DNA of 64,000 nucleotides from Ruminococcus sp. NK3A76 (GCF_000686125.1 NZ_JMMA01000002.1:3038001-3102000); one strand, 5' to 3'; positions 8,299 through 16,775 are shown, numbered from the stretch's first letter. Translations and numbers: made by a program. The notes: generated by a model not told the origin, from the letters alone.

Positions 8299-8340
8299 GC
8301 ACCTGTTGTATATTATACCACAGGTGCTTTGTTTTGTCAA
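8299..8340 (-). promoter_or_regulatory. Toxin promoter of TA locus 2 with flanking inverted repeat
   Basis: Minus-strand TTGACA (8335-8340), 17 bp, TATAAT (8312-8317). An 8-bp inverted repeat, GCACCTGT (8299-8306) and ACAGGTGC (8320-8327), brackets the -10 box, as in locus 1 but with altered, still complementary bases. Confidence 0.7.
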
Positions 8341-8367
8341 TTTATGGCTGTGCTGCCATTGATATAC

Positions 8368-8493
8368 TTATCTGCCGATAAACATGGGCTCTGTAAACGT
8401 CACGCACCTTATCCCCTTTTCGTTGAGATAGTCTGCTATCGCAGGGGTGTTGCCTGATGCTATGTCATCTATCGTCAGAACTGCTTTTATCAT
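8368..8493 (-). pseudogene. N-terminal remnant of a polysaccharide deacetylase
   Basis: A 41-residue frame with a good ribosome site (GGAGG) starts MIKAVLTIDDIASGNTPAIA, followed by DYLNEKGIRCVTF. This is the first strand and metal-binding Asp pair (TIDD) of NodB-type polysaccharide deacetylases, normally 200 residues or more. It ends in TAA after FIGR, so at most a leftover peptide is made. The rest of the domain is not found downstream. Confidence 0.55.
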
Positions 8494-8540
8494 AATATCG
8501 CCGCCTCCTTTTTTCAGGCCGGTCTTATGCAGGAATGTGC

Positions 8541-9488
8541 TCACCTTGCTTTGTAAGCTGCCCCCTGCCGGCTGTCTCGTCTTGCAAGCTCCATGTCTAT
8601 CCCGTTAAGGACTGACCTCTTGTCGGTGCTCCATTTCGGCGCTATGAGCTCATCCTTTGCGCCGTCGCCGGTTATCCGCCCTATCACGAACTCCTCCGGG
8701 AAGAGCTCTATCTGGTCGCAGACGGTGTTTATGTAGTCGTCCTTCTCCATAGCCGCAAAGCCGCCCTCTGAATACATCCTGGCAAGCCTTGTATTTTTGA
8801 GTATATGCAGAAGGTGTATCTTCACCATGTGTATATCGAGCCCTGCTATCTCGCTTGCCGTTTTGAGCATCATCTCATGTGTCTCACCCGGCAGGCCGTT
8901 TATTATATGCACGCATACATTCACGCCGTTTTTTCGCAGCAGCTCATAGCCATTAAGGAAATCATCGTATGTATGGCAGCGGTTCATGGCTTTTGCCGTG
9001 CTGTCATGCACCGTCTGCAAGCCAAGCTCGCAGACAAGGTATGTCTTTTTAGCATACTCGCCGAGCAGGGCGCATTTTTCAGCATCAAGACAGTCAGCCC
9101 TTGTCGCAATGCTTATGCCTGCCGCATCGGGCAGAGCAAGCGCTGTACTTAGCATACGGTCAAGCGTGGCAATGTCGGTGTAGGTGTTAGACCCTGCCTG
9201 AAAGTAGGGTATGCACAAGCCCCCTTGCCACTTTTTCTCCATGACCTCTCTGACTTCCCTGTACTGCGAGAGTATGCTCTGCGACGGGTCGCCTGCAAAC
9301 TCGCCGCTCAGCCTGTCCGAGCAGAATGCGCAGCCGCCCACGCCCTTGCTGCCGTCACGGTTGGGGCAGCCGATGCCGATATTTAGCGGCACCTTATACA
9401 CCCTCCTGCCGAAGCGGTGCTTCAGGTAGTAGTTGTAGGTGTGGTATCTTTTATTGTCGTCAGAATACCGAAACGCCGGGCGCATCAT
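8541..9488 (-). CDS. Radical SAM protein, YhcC/TIGR01212 family
   Basis: 315 residues. The family motif CPNRDGSKGVGGCAFC supplies Cys41, Cys53 and Cys56 (CX11CX2C), the unusual iron-sulfur spacing of TIGR01212. Further on are CELGLQTVHD and VHIINGLPGETHEMM, typical of Elp3-like radical SAM folds. The substrate is not established for this family. Its start overlaps the stop of the upstream gene (ATGATG/TGA), so it is in the same operon as the AlgX-like and MBOAT genes. Confidence 0.88.
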   Translation of the reverse strand: MMRPAFRYSDDNKRYHTYNYYLKHRFGRRVYKVPLNIGIGCPNRDGSKGVGGCAFCSDRLSGEFAGDPSQSILSQYREVREVMEKKWQGGLCIPYFQAGSNTYTDIATLDRMLSTALALPDAAGISIATRADCLDAEKCALLGEYAKKTYLVCELGLQTVHDSTAKAMNRCHTYDDFLNGYELLRKNGVNVCVHIINGLPGETHEMMLKTASEIAGLDIHMVKIHLLHILKNTRLARMYSEGGFAAMEKDDYINTVCDQIELFPEEFVIGRITGDGAKDELIAPKWSTDKRSVLNGIDMELARRDSRQGAAYKAR

Positions 9489-10372
9489 TCGAGCTCCTGG
9501 TCTTCGTCTGTCTCGGGCGGCTCGGTCTCTGCCGATGTATCGGCAGCAGAAGAAGCGGTCGCCTTAGTTGTTGCCTTAGTTGTTGCCTTTGTGGTGGCCT
9601 TAGTTGTAGCCTTGGTAGTTGCCTTCGTGGTCGCCTTGGTGGTCGTTGTCTTCGGCGGCTCGGTAGGCGCAGTCGTCACCTTGGTGGTGATATCAGGTGC
9701 GGTGTTCTTGGTGGCCGCTGTAGTTGTCGAAGCCTCGGTGGTCGTGGTGGTGGTCGTCGTCCAGCGCTCAGGCTCGGTCGAGGTCATCACCTTTACAGCC
9801 GTTGTGACAGATGTGGTGGTCTTTTTAGGCTTCTTGGTCTTCTTTGTCTTCTTGGTCTCCTCGGTGGTGTCCGCAGGCTTTTCTGTCACCACCCTTGTCA
9901 CTACCTCATGAGGGTCGGTGTCGTTGTTCCTGCTGCCGGGCACGGGTGTCTCAGCCATTCTGAAAGCATTGTCGGGGCGGTCATGCTCCTCATCGTCCTC
10001 ACGCTCCATAAACTCGTTGCCGATGCCGCAGAACCAGTGCAGGTTGTTGTCCGCCCTGATTATCTCCTCCCTGAGCGAGAGGTGGCTCACAACGTCCTCC
10101 TCCAGCGCCCCGAAATACTCGCCCGACATGAAGTTGTCCTTGTCAAGCTGCTGAGTCTCGTTGAGGCTTGTGTAGTCATTTTCTCTGAGCACGAAAACTA
10201 TCATCGCACAGAAAATGACCGTCAGCGTCAGCACGGCAAGGTTTATAAAGCAGCACTTGCCCTGCTCCTCGCTCTCGCTTATCTTGCTTATCTGCTCCTC
10301 GCCCCTCTTGTCCTCGGGCATCTCGGGTGCGCCCTCGGGGGTGAGGTATTTATCGTAATACTTGAATGCCAT
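9485..10372 (-). CDS. Membrane-anchored Thr-rich protein, truncated AlgX/DHHW-like
   Basis: 295 residues. A cytoplasmic N-terminus of about 45 residues is followed by one membrane span (NLAVLTLTVIFCAMIVFVL), then LRENDY and MSGEYFGALEEDVVSHLSLR, which match the start of the extracellular part of DHHW/AlgX-like proteins. The catalytic SGNH-like domain that should follow is absent. From about residue 150 the chain is low-complexity, rich in Thr with TTKA tetrapeptide repeats (near 250-275), and ends acidic. It lies 30 bp after the MBOAT-like gene, the usual partner of such proteins. The pair may be structural rather than catalytic. Confidence 0.65.
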   Translation of the reverse strand: MAFKYYDKYLTPEGAPEMPEDKRGEEQISKISESEEQGKCCFINLAVLTLTVIFCAMIVFVLRENDYTSLNETQQLDKDNFMSGEYFGALEEDVVSHLSLREEIIRADNNLHWFCGIGNEFMEREDDEEHDRPDNAFRMAETPVPGSRNNDTDPHEVVTRVVTEKPADTTEETKKTKKTKKPKKTTTSVTTAVKVMTSTEPERWTTTTTTTTEASTTTAATKNTAPDITTKVTTAPTEPPKTTTTKATTKATTKATTKATTKATTKATTKATASSAADTSAETEPPETDEDQELE

Positions 10373-10402
10373 TGCTATTACCTCTTTATATAATAGGCAG
10401 CC

Positions 10403-11773
10403 TTACATCTTGCCTACGGTTATCATCGCTATGCACATAACGAAAAGTATTGCTTTTATCGCCGTCTTTGTCACCTCAACGAAGGTGTAAAGGCCTGACG
10501 ACCTGCTCTGTATCTTTTCAAGACCCTTTGTGACGAGCCCTCTTGCCGCAGGCAGGAAATATATGATGCCGACGATAAAAATGAAAAGATTTGAAAAAAG
10601 GACCTCTTTGAGCTGCTTCGAGAGGAAATACTTATCCCCGACACCCACGAGCCCCAGCGCCCACTTGCGCCAGCCGTACATCGTGCCGAAATACACAGCG
10701 CCGAATATCAGCATCGAAAGCACCGTCAGATAGCTAAATCTCACCGCCGTGGGGAGCTTTCTCAGCTTGTCGCCGAATATCATCTCAAGCACTACCACCG
10801 CACCGACAGCCGCACCTGCGATAAATGCAGGCTTTGAGAAGCTGTACCACGCAGCGACGGTCATACAGCAGATGAATGCCGATATCGCATGGAGTATCTT
10901 CTTGTCCCTGAAAGGCGAGCAGACAGCCTCCGAGAAAAAGCCTGTTACAGAGCTGTTATATCCCCTGACGAGACCTGTGAAGAGCTCCTTGCTATCAAGG
11001 TCGTCAAAATTGCTCTTGTAGGTAAAGCCGTTTAAAAGCCCCATGCCCATGCTCATCTCGCAAAGGCCCGAAAGGGTGAAATATGCATTGCCGAAAAACG
11101 CCGCCATGCCGAGCCAGCAGCCTATCAGCGTCATCTCACCAAAGTCGAGCCCGGCGTTTACGACAAGCTGCAATGCGTGCCCTGCCAGAACTACCTTTGC
11201 AAGACCTAAAACTATATGGTCAAAACCCGAGCTTAGCATCTTGCCGGTGGGCTTGCGCTCTCTTATCTGCGGTTTAATATCCTTATATCTTACAAGCGGC
11301 CCGCACATCATAAAATGGAACGAGGCCATGTATGTCAGCAGGCATAAGGGGTTCTTTTCCGGCTCCTCGCCCATATATATATCATATACATAAGAGAAGG
11401 CTCTGAGCACATAATAACCCATAGCAAAGGGTATGAGCGTGCTCTTTACCGTGAGCTTATCGGGCAGGCTTATGACATCTGCTCTGGTGTAGACTATGAA
11501 TATCGCTGCGTTGAACAGCATATCGAGCATAAGGAAAAACGCCGCAGCTGCTTTGCTTTTGCTCCTGAGCCGCCCGACTGCGAGCCCCATCGCCCAGTCA
11601 AACAGAAATGAGAGCAGTATAAGCAGGCAGGCCACCGGCCGACCCCACGATATGAATATCAGCCCTGATATTATCAGCACCATATTCTTGTACTCGGCGC
11701 TCTCGTCAAAGAAGGAAAATATTACCGAAAGCGGCAGCAGCGCCAGCAGGAAAAACAGATCAGTGTATAACAA
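10403..11773 (-). CDS. MBOAT/AlgI-like membrane protein lacking the catalytic histidines
   Basis: 456 residues with about ten membrane spans. FHFMMCGPLVRYKDIK matches the GP(I/L)xRY block of AlgI/DltB-type O-acyltransferases. Where active members have a Trp-His pair in an F..WHxSLSxWFRD block, this protein reads YNSSVTGFFSEAVCSPFRD; where they have LWHG it reads AAWYSFSK. Both usual His positions are therefore lost. It precedes the truncated AlgX-like gene. Acyl transfer by the normal mechanism looks unlikely; a scaffold or decayed role is possible. Confidence 0.7.
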   Translation of the reverse strand: MLYTDLFFLLALLPLSVIFSFFDESAEYKNMVLIISGLIFISWGRPVACLLILLSFLFDWAMGLAVGRLRSKSKAAAAFFLMLDMLFNAAIFIVYTRADVISLPDKLTVKSTLIPFAMGYYVLRAFSYVYDIYMGEEPEKNPLCLLTYMASFHFMMCGPLVRYKDIKPQIRERKPTGKMLSSGFDHIVLGLAKVVLAGHALQLVVNAGLDFGEMTLIGCWLGMAAFFGNAYFTLSGLCEMSMGMGLLNGFTYKSNFDDLDSKELFTGLVRGYNSSVTGFFSEAVCSPFRDKKILHAISAFICCMTVAAWYSFSKPAFIAGAAVGAVVVLEMIFGDKLRKLPTAVRFSYLTVLSMLIFGAVYFGTMYGWRKWALGLVGVGDKYFLSKQLKEVLFSNLFIFIVGIIYFLPAARGLVTKGLEKIQSRSSGLYTFVEVTKTAIKAILFVMCIAMITVGKM

Positions 11774-12058
11774 TTTTTTATTACTCCTTTACACACATAA
11801 AACGGCAAAGAACGTTAAATAATTTTACCATACTATGCAATTAGCAAATTTTCATATAAATATTTTATCACACTTCACAAAGTTAAGCAAGCATTTTTAT
11901 AAATAAAGTCAAAATTTTTTGAAAACATCTATAAAGTATTTGCAAAAATAAGAAAATGTGTTATAATATTGTATGATAATCGGGTATAGTCTGTACATTT
12001 TATATAAGATATGCAGGCAGATTGCCCGTGTTATTTTAGCGGAGAGGGAGTGACAGAC

Positions 12059-12988
12059 TTGGCATCAGTCTTAATAACAGGCGCAAGCGGGATGATAGGT
12101 ATGTATCTTACGTCTGCATTACTTAAAAAGAAACATAAAGTATTCGGCGTGGATATCAAGTCAAATGAGTTTATCGGGGCTGACCCGAACTATACCTTCG
12201 TTCAGTGTGACGCAAACGACAAGGATCGTATAGTAGACACAATAAAATCAAACAGCATCGACACAATAGTTCACCTTGCCTATACCGTTGATAATGATCT
12301 CGACCAGTATATTACTGATCTTGAGCTCAAAAACTCCAAGACGACGGATAAGTTCATCTATGCCGCTGCAAGAGATGCAAGAGTAAAGAATTTCATACTT
12401 GCGAGCACTACGCAGGTGTACGGTCTGCAAAAGGGCAGAGAGCCTATAAGAGAGACTACATCTGAAAAGGGCAACAGCAACTACAGCGACCTTAAGCTCA
12501 CAAGCGAGAAGCTCATGCAGAAGGAATTCAAGAAGGGCGATGTTATATCGGTTATAATGAGAATAGCGCCCGTGTATACATCAGAGTATACCCAGAACCT
12601 GCTCGACAGAGTCTATGACGCCAAGGAAGACGTTGCTTTCATCTTCAATGAGGGCGACTACGGCTTCAAGTTCTGCTGCGTGTTCAACGTTGTGGATTTT
12701 ATCTGTGCTATCATCGCAGGCCCCCAGGGCAGATACGAGGGCATATACAATATCTGCGACACTAAGATCACCACTGCCAAAGATATAATCGACCACGAGC
12801 GTGAGCACCACAGGATAGGTGCGGTCGTTCAGAGGAGCCCGAATATGGGTCTTTCCATTTCAAAGAGCAAGGCCAAGACGGATTACAGATACTTCGACCC
12901 GTCAAACACCTTCATGAACTGGAACTACGACAACACCAAGGCTCAGAGAATTTCTCCCTTCAGGTGGAATTTAGGCAATACAAAGTAA
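12059..12988 (+). CDS. NAD-dependent epimerase/dehydratase family protein
   Basis: A short-chain extended-type dehydrogenase with the Rossmann motif GASGMIG near the N-terminus. Its catalytic region is atypical: STTQVYGLQKG and NYSDLKLTSEKL, with Ser/Tyr/Lys-like positions only partly kept (YSDLK in place of YxxxK). The TTG at 12059 has GGAG eight bases upstream and gives 309 residues; a frame to 12011 has no ribosome site. A promoter-like TTGCAA-16-TATAAT lies near 11940-11970. It is a single-gene unit with its own terminator. The sugar substrate is unknown; the surface polymer cluster 4 kb away is a possible user. Confidence 0.8.
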   Translation: MASVLITGASGMIGMYLTSALLKKKHKVFGVDIKSNEFIGADPNYTFVQCDANDKDRIVDTIKSNSIDTIVHLAYTVDNDLDQYITDLELKNSKTTDKFIYAAARDARVKNFILASTTQVYGLQKGREPIRETTSEKGNSNYSDLKLTSEKLMQKEFKKGDVISVIMRIAPVYTSEYTQNLLDRVYDAKEDVAFIFNEGDYGFKFCCVFNVVDFICAIIAGPQGRYEGIYNICDTKITTAKDIIDHEREHHRIGAVVQRSPNMGLSISKSKAKTDYRYFDPSNTFMNWNYDNTKAQRISPFRWNLGNTK

Positions 12989-12993
12989 TATTT

Positions 12994-13024
12994 TACCGCC
13001 GTCCTGTGTGGGCGGCGGTTTTTG
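12994..13024 (+). terminator. Intrinsic terminator after the epimerase gene
   Basis: Stem ACCGCCGTCC/GGGCGGCGGT with TTTTT following. It is followed (13028-13060) by another GC-rich hairpin module, GGGGGC/GCCCCC. Confidence 0.85.
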
Positions 13025-13162
13025 CGCCGAAGGGGTCCGGGGGCGACCGGAAAGCCCCCGGCAAGCGCTGCCATATACATAATTAATAGTGCAGCGAAGC
13101 GTTCCCACTCCCTGTATCTCTCCGAACTGTATTGGCAAATTTTAAACATTGTGTGAACGGCC

Positions 13163-13191
13163 TTGACAAACATCGCTGTATTTGATATAAT
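13163..13191 (+). promoter_or_regulatory. Promoter of the rpmH-rnpA operon
   Basis: TTGACA (13163-13168), 17 bp, TATAAT (13186-13191). The leader to rpmH is about 70 nt. Confidence 0.85.
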
Positions 13192-13267
13192 ATTACTCTG
13201 TAAGGGTTTCTATAGGTGAAGCCCGAAGTGTCGATTGCCGAGAAGGCAGGCGAAGGGAGGATTTGAA

Positions 13268-13402
13268 ATGAAAAGAACATACCAGCCTAAGAAGCTGCAG
13301 AGAAAGAAAGTTCACGGCTTTATGAGCAGAATGTCTACAAGGAACGGAAGAAAGGTTCTCGCAAGAAGAAGAGCTAAGGGCAGAGCAAGACTCAGCCACT
13401 GA
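13268..13402 (+). CDS. rpmH: 50S ribosomal protein L34
   Basis: 44 residues, starting [18 protein letters not shown] and ending GRARLSH, the invariant L34 pattern. GGGAGG precedes the ATG. It is the first gene of the rpmH-rnpA-yidD-yidC-khpB block, with a strong hairpin between it and rnpA that should lower expression of the downstream genes relative to this ribosomal protein. Confidence 0.97.
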   Translation: MKRTYQPKKLQRKKVHGFMSRMSTRNGRKVLARRRAKGRARLSH

Positions 13403-13410
13403 TAAGAATT

Positions 13411-13456
13411 AAGGACCGAATACCATTCACATATTTGAATAGGTATTGGGTCTTTA
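13411..13456 (+). terminator. Attenuator-like hairpin between rpmH and rnpA
   Basis: A long stem, AGGACCGAATACCATTC paired with GAATAGGTATTGGGTCTT, is followed by a T-rich run (TTATTGTTTTATT). No other promoter is evident before rnpA, so partial read-through is likely. Confidence 0.75.
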
Positions 13457-13488
13457 TTGTTTTATTGGATATGTCGAGGTAGATACCT

Positions 13489-13836
13489 ATGCTTTTTACT
13501 GTAAGGCTAAAAGAAAACAAAGGCTTCATGAGAGCCTATAAAAAGGGCTCTTATGTGAGCTGCGGTATGGTCGCGGTGTATTTTTTTGCGAATAATGCCC
13601 CGTACAGCAGGCTCGGCATAAGCGTTTCAAAGAAGATAGGCTGCGCCGTTCAGCGCAACCGTGCAAAGCGTATAATCAGGGCAGCATACAGAGAGTGTGA
13701 ACAGCAGCTGCCTATCGGATATGATATCGTGTTTGTGGCAAGACCCGGCATCGACGGCAAAGGCTCGGCAGATATCACCCGCTTCATCAGATCAAGAGTT
13801 ATCAAAGAGATAGAGAAAAAAGCAGGTAAGAAATGA
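13489..13836 (+). CDS. rnpA: Ribonuclease P protein component
   Basis: Protein subunit of RNase P, which with the catalytic RNA trims tRNA 5' leaders. 115 residues. The RNA-binding signature reads [17 protein letters not shown] (about 53-69); the N-terminal [15 protein letters not shown] is typical. GAGGTAG precedes the ATG. Its stop overlaps the yidD start. Confidence 0.96.
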   Translation: MLFTVRLKENKGFMRAYKKGSYVSCGMVAVYFFANNAPYSRLGISVSKKIGCAVQRNRAKRIIRAAYRECEQQLPIGYDIVFVARPGIDGKGSADITRFIRSRVIKEIEKKAGKK

Positions 13837-14084
13837 AGTATCTGGCTATAGCCCTGATAAGGCTCTACCAAAGGTATATAAGCCCTCTTACCGGGGCACA
13901 CTGCCGCTATTACCCTACCTGCTCGCAGTATGCGGTCATGGCTTACAAAAAGCATGGCTTTTTTAAGGGGAGCATACTGTCGGCACGGCGTATACTGCGC
14001 TGCAATCCGCTATTCAAGGGCGGCGTTGACCCTGTGCCGGAGGAATTCAGGCTGATAAGAATAAAAGAACGTGGGCGCAAATAG
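13833..14084 (+). CDS. yidD: Membrane protein insertion efficiency factor YidD
   Basis: 83 residues with the family core [20 protein letters not shown] and [15 protein letters not shown], and two conserved Cys residues in the central block. It helps YidC/Sec insert membrane proteins. It overlaps rnpA by 4 bp and precedes yidC, the usual order. Confidence 0.95.
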   Translation: MKYLAIALIRLYQRYISPLTGAHCRYYPTCSQYAVMAYKKHGFFKGSILSARRILRCNPLFKGGVDPVPEEFRLIRIKERGRK

Positions 14085-14107
14085 CCCCCGTCATTAAGGA
14101 GATATAT

Positions 14108-15502
14108 ATGTCTGCATTTTTTGGAGTTATAGCGATACCGCTCGGCTGGATAATGAAGTGCTGCTACCTTCTTGTCAAGAACTACGGTATTGCGCTTATT
14201 CTTTTTACGATATTAATCAGATTGCTGCTCCTGCCGCTCAATATCAAGCAGCAGAAATCAACAGCAAGAATGGCAAAGCTGCAGCCCGAGCTCAAGAAGC
14301 TGCAGAAGAAATACGCCAACAACAAGGAAAAGTATCAGGAAGAGATGATGAATCTCTACGCAAAGGAGAACGCCTCGCCTACAGCAGGCTGCCTGCCTAT
14401 GCTTATCACTATGCTGGTGCTTTTCGCACTTATCGAAGTCGTATATAACCCGCTTTACTATGTAACGGATATCAATAAGGAAAAGCTCGACGATTCAAAT
14501 AAGCTCATTTCCAACCTCTACACCGTTTCCTATGAGGTGAGCAAGGCTGAGGATACCGATGATACCACCATTGCCGATATGCTCGCAACTATCGAGAAGG
14601 ATAACGAGGGCATATCCGAGGCCGACAAGTACAACAAGCTCAAGGACGAGCTTATGGAGTTTGAAAAGATAGAGAAGCTCGAAATGTCCGACACACAGTG
14701 GGAAAGAGTTATCGGTGCTATCAAGCTGCATAACGATATCGACACGGATTTCATGCTCAATGAGGATTACATCACAGCAAGCCTTGCAAAGAGCAGGCCT
14801 TCGCTTCTCAACTTCAGCTTCCTCAACAAGGCTGACGGCAAGTATGCAGATGTTATCGACCTCGTTGACGATTCAGGCAAGCTGAGAAAGGATATAGACA
14901 GCTTTGACTATACCTTCTTCGGCATCAAGCTCGAAAACTTCCCCCAGTGGCACGGCTTCAGCGCTGACAGCGCACTCGTGGCAGTTCCGATACTGTCGTT
15001 TGTTTTCCAGCTTATAATGACATTTGTTTCGCAGTATTTCACAAAGAGAAACAACCCCGCAGCAGCAGAGTCTATGGGCGGCATGAAGGTAATGCTCTAT
15101 GTTATGCCTATATTCTCGCTCGTCATAACATTCAACTTCCCTGTAGGTCTTGGTATCTACTGGGTAATGTCGAGCATTGTGGGTCTTGGGCAGACTGTGT
15201 TCCTTAACCTTGTGTACACCCCCGAGCACGTTGAGGAGCTTATCAAGAAGGAAGACGCAAAGAAGAAAAAGAGCGGCAAGAAGTCCTTTATGGAAAGGGC
15301 TCTCGAAGCTCAGCAGCAGGGTCTTGAAGGCGCTAAGAAGGCAGCTTCCTCATCGGACGATGACGACGACGATGATGACGATGACAGCCAGGGCGACAAG
15401 AAGCTCTCAAAGGCAGAGCTTAAGGAACTGCAGCGCAAAAAGCTCAACGAAGCAAGAAAGCGCATGGCCGAAAAATACGGCGACGAATATAAGGAAGACT
15501 AA
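14108..15502 (+). CDS. yidC: Membrane protein insertase YidC/OxaA
   Basis: 464 residues, longer than the usual 220-290 for Gram-positive YidC. The N-terminal core has two spans and the coiled loop LNIKQQKSTARMAKLQPELK; the catalytic-groove span follows KENASPTAGCLPMLI. A hydrophilic insert of about 150 residues separates it from the last spans (after residue 290). The C-terminus is charged and contains a run of ten Asp, then a Lys/Arg-rich end, which may bind ribosomes. AAGGAG lies before the ATG. The start has no lipobox. Confidence 0.95.
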   Translation: MSAFFGVIAIPLGWIMKCCYLLVKNYGIALILFTILIRLLLLPLNIKQQKSTARMAKLQPELKKLQKKYANNKEKYQEEMMNLYAKENASPTAGCLPMLITMLVLFALIEVVYNPLYYVTDINKEKLDDSNKLISNLYTVSYEVSKAEDTDDTTIADMLATIEKDNEGISEADKYNKLKDELMEFEKIEKLEMSDTQWERVIGAIKLHNDIDTDFMLNEDYITASLAKSRPSLLNFSFLNKADGKYADVIDLVDDSGKLRKDIDSFDYTFFGIKLENFPQWHGFSADSALVAVPILSFVFQLIMTFVSQYFTKRNNPAAAESMGGMKVMLYVMPIFSLVITFNFPVGLGIYWVMSSIVGLGQTVFLNLVYTPEHVEELIKKEDAKKKKSGKKSFMERALEAQQQGLEGAKKAASSSDDDDDDDDDDSQGDKKLSKAELKELQRKKLNEARKRMAEKYGDEYKED

Positions 15503-15550
15503 CCGGCAGGCTGAAAAAAGCTCCGTCGGATGAAAGGATAGATAATAGAG

Positions 15551-16351
15551 ATGAAAAAAGAGTTTACAGCCAAGACAGTAGAGGAGGCAAAGGCTCTTGC
15601 TGTGGAGGAATTCGGCGTTGCTGAGGAAAAGATAAGCTTCACAGTGATAGAGGAGCCCAAGAAAGGCCTGCTCTTTACTAAGGGAGAGGCAAAGGTAGAG
15701 GCAGAGTATGAGATCACCAAGGAAGCAGTAGCAGCAGAGTATATCATCAAGGTGCTCGATAAAATGGGCTTCCATGATGCAAAGGTAGATATCTCCCCCA
15801 TTGAGAACGGCGCACTGCTCGATATCAAGGCAGAGGGCTTTGAGGAGCTCCTCGGCAAAAAGGGCGAGGTGCTCGATTCGCTCCAGTATCTTGCATCGCT
15901 CGTTTCAAACAAGATCAACAGAGACTATTTCCGCATAACAACAGACTGCAACGGTTTCAGGGAAAAGAGAAAGCAGCAGCTTGAAGACCTCGCTGCAAAG
16001 ATAGCTGCAACTGTAAAGAGAACAGGCAGAACATCTGCTCTTGAGCCGATGAACCCCTACGAAAGACGTATAATCCACGCTAAGGTATCCGAGACTGAGG
16101 GCGTAACAAGCCGCTCGACAGGCGAGGAGCCCTACAGAAAGGTAATAATCAGCTCGACTGAAAGACGCAGCGACAGACGTGGCGGCTATAACAGCGACCG
16201 CAGAGGCGGCGACAGACGTGGCGGCAGAAGAAACGACCGCAAGCAGAGACCGCACTACGACATAACAACTTCCTTCGAGAAGGACTACAAGAAGCCCAAG
16301 CCTGAGGACTCTATGAAATCAGCAGGACTTTACTCCAAGATAGAATTTTAA
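15551..16351 (+). CDS. khpB: RNA-binding protein KhpB (Jag/EloR)
   Basis: 266 residues in three parts: Jag_N (about 1-50, KEFTAKTVEEAKALAVEEFG), a KH domain containing LLGKKGEVLDSLQYLASL (about 100-120), and an R3H domain with MNPYERRIIHAKV (about 168-180). A long Arg/Gly-rich tail with RRGG repeats follows (about 212-240), unusual in length and likely to bind RNA. KhpB works with KhpA in post-transcriptional control of cell elongation. In many Firmicutes mnmE would follow; here the operon ends with a terminator. Confidence 0.93.
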   Translation: MKKEFTAKTVEEAKALAVEEFGVAEEKISFTVIEEPKKGLLFTKGEAKVEAEYEITKEAVAAEYIIKVLDKMGFHDAKVDISPIENGALLDIKAEGFEELLGKKGEVLDSLQYLASLVSNKINRDYFRITTDCNGFREKRKQQLEDLAAKIAATVKRTGRTSALEPMNPYERRIIHAKVSETEGVTSRSTGEEPYRKVIISSTERRSDRRGGYNSDRRGGDRRGGRRNDRKQRPHYDITTSFEKDYKKPKPEDSMKSAGLYSKIEF

Positions 16352-16358
16352 ATAATTC

Positions 16359-16390
16359 AGACCGCTGTAGAGATACGGCGGTCTTTTTTG
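16359..16390 (+). terminator. Intrinsic terminator after khpB
   Basis: Stem GACCGC/GCGGTC with TTTTTT following, eight bases after the stop. Confidence 0.8.
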
Positions 16391-16392
16391 TG

Positions 16393-16690
16393 TGTACCCA
16401 CGGGCTTTTCGCCTTGCTTACGCAAGGCACGATTTGAAATACGCTTCGCTGTTTCAAATCGGGGGCGGCGAACAATTCATTCTTTTCAGCTCTGTTGTTA
16501 TCACAGCACTATTGTTCTTTTGTTACTGTGTTCGCCGCCCTTGCGCCTACGGCGTTGGAGCTCTGCTCCAAACCTCGCTGGGGCTCTGCCGTTTTGTTCG
16601 AGTTTGCGAGAATAAAACAATACCCGCAAGCCCTTTTTGAGGAAAAGGGCTTGACCCCAAAACCTTCTTATGTTTTTGTTCCCCGTTTTT
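16393..16690. repeat. Modular GC-rich intergenic repeat, unit A
   Basis: About 300 bp without a credible gene. It contains GGCGGCGAACA, ACTGTGTTCGCCGCC, GAGCTCTGCTCC, TTTGCGAGAATAAAACAATA and CCCTTTTTGAGGAAAAGGGC. The same modules occur at 44625-45056 in the same order, and as complements at 23985-24275 and 43620-43915. Many modules are short hairpins. Confidence 0.75.
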
Positions 16691-16746
16691 TGTATCTTTG
16701 CTATAAAAAATCTCCCCGAAACTGCCTATTTTCGGGACTTTTCGAT

Positions 16747-16775
16747 TTGACTTTTTTATGGATATATGTTATAAT
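16747..16775 (+). promoter_or_regulatory. Promoter of the surface-polymer cluster
   Basis: TTGACT (16747-16752), 17 bp, TATAAT (16770-16775). Transcription should start near 16782, after the ATG at 16779, so that ATG cannot be the translation start. Confidence 0.75.

Noticed and set aside
9326-10393. A 355-residue plus-strand frame opposite the Thr-rich gene
   Set aside because: It is the reverse complement of the TTKA-repeat coding region; Arg/Cys/Gly/Leu-rich composition, no ribosome site and no family match.
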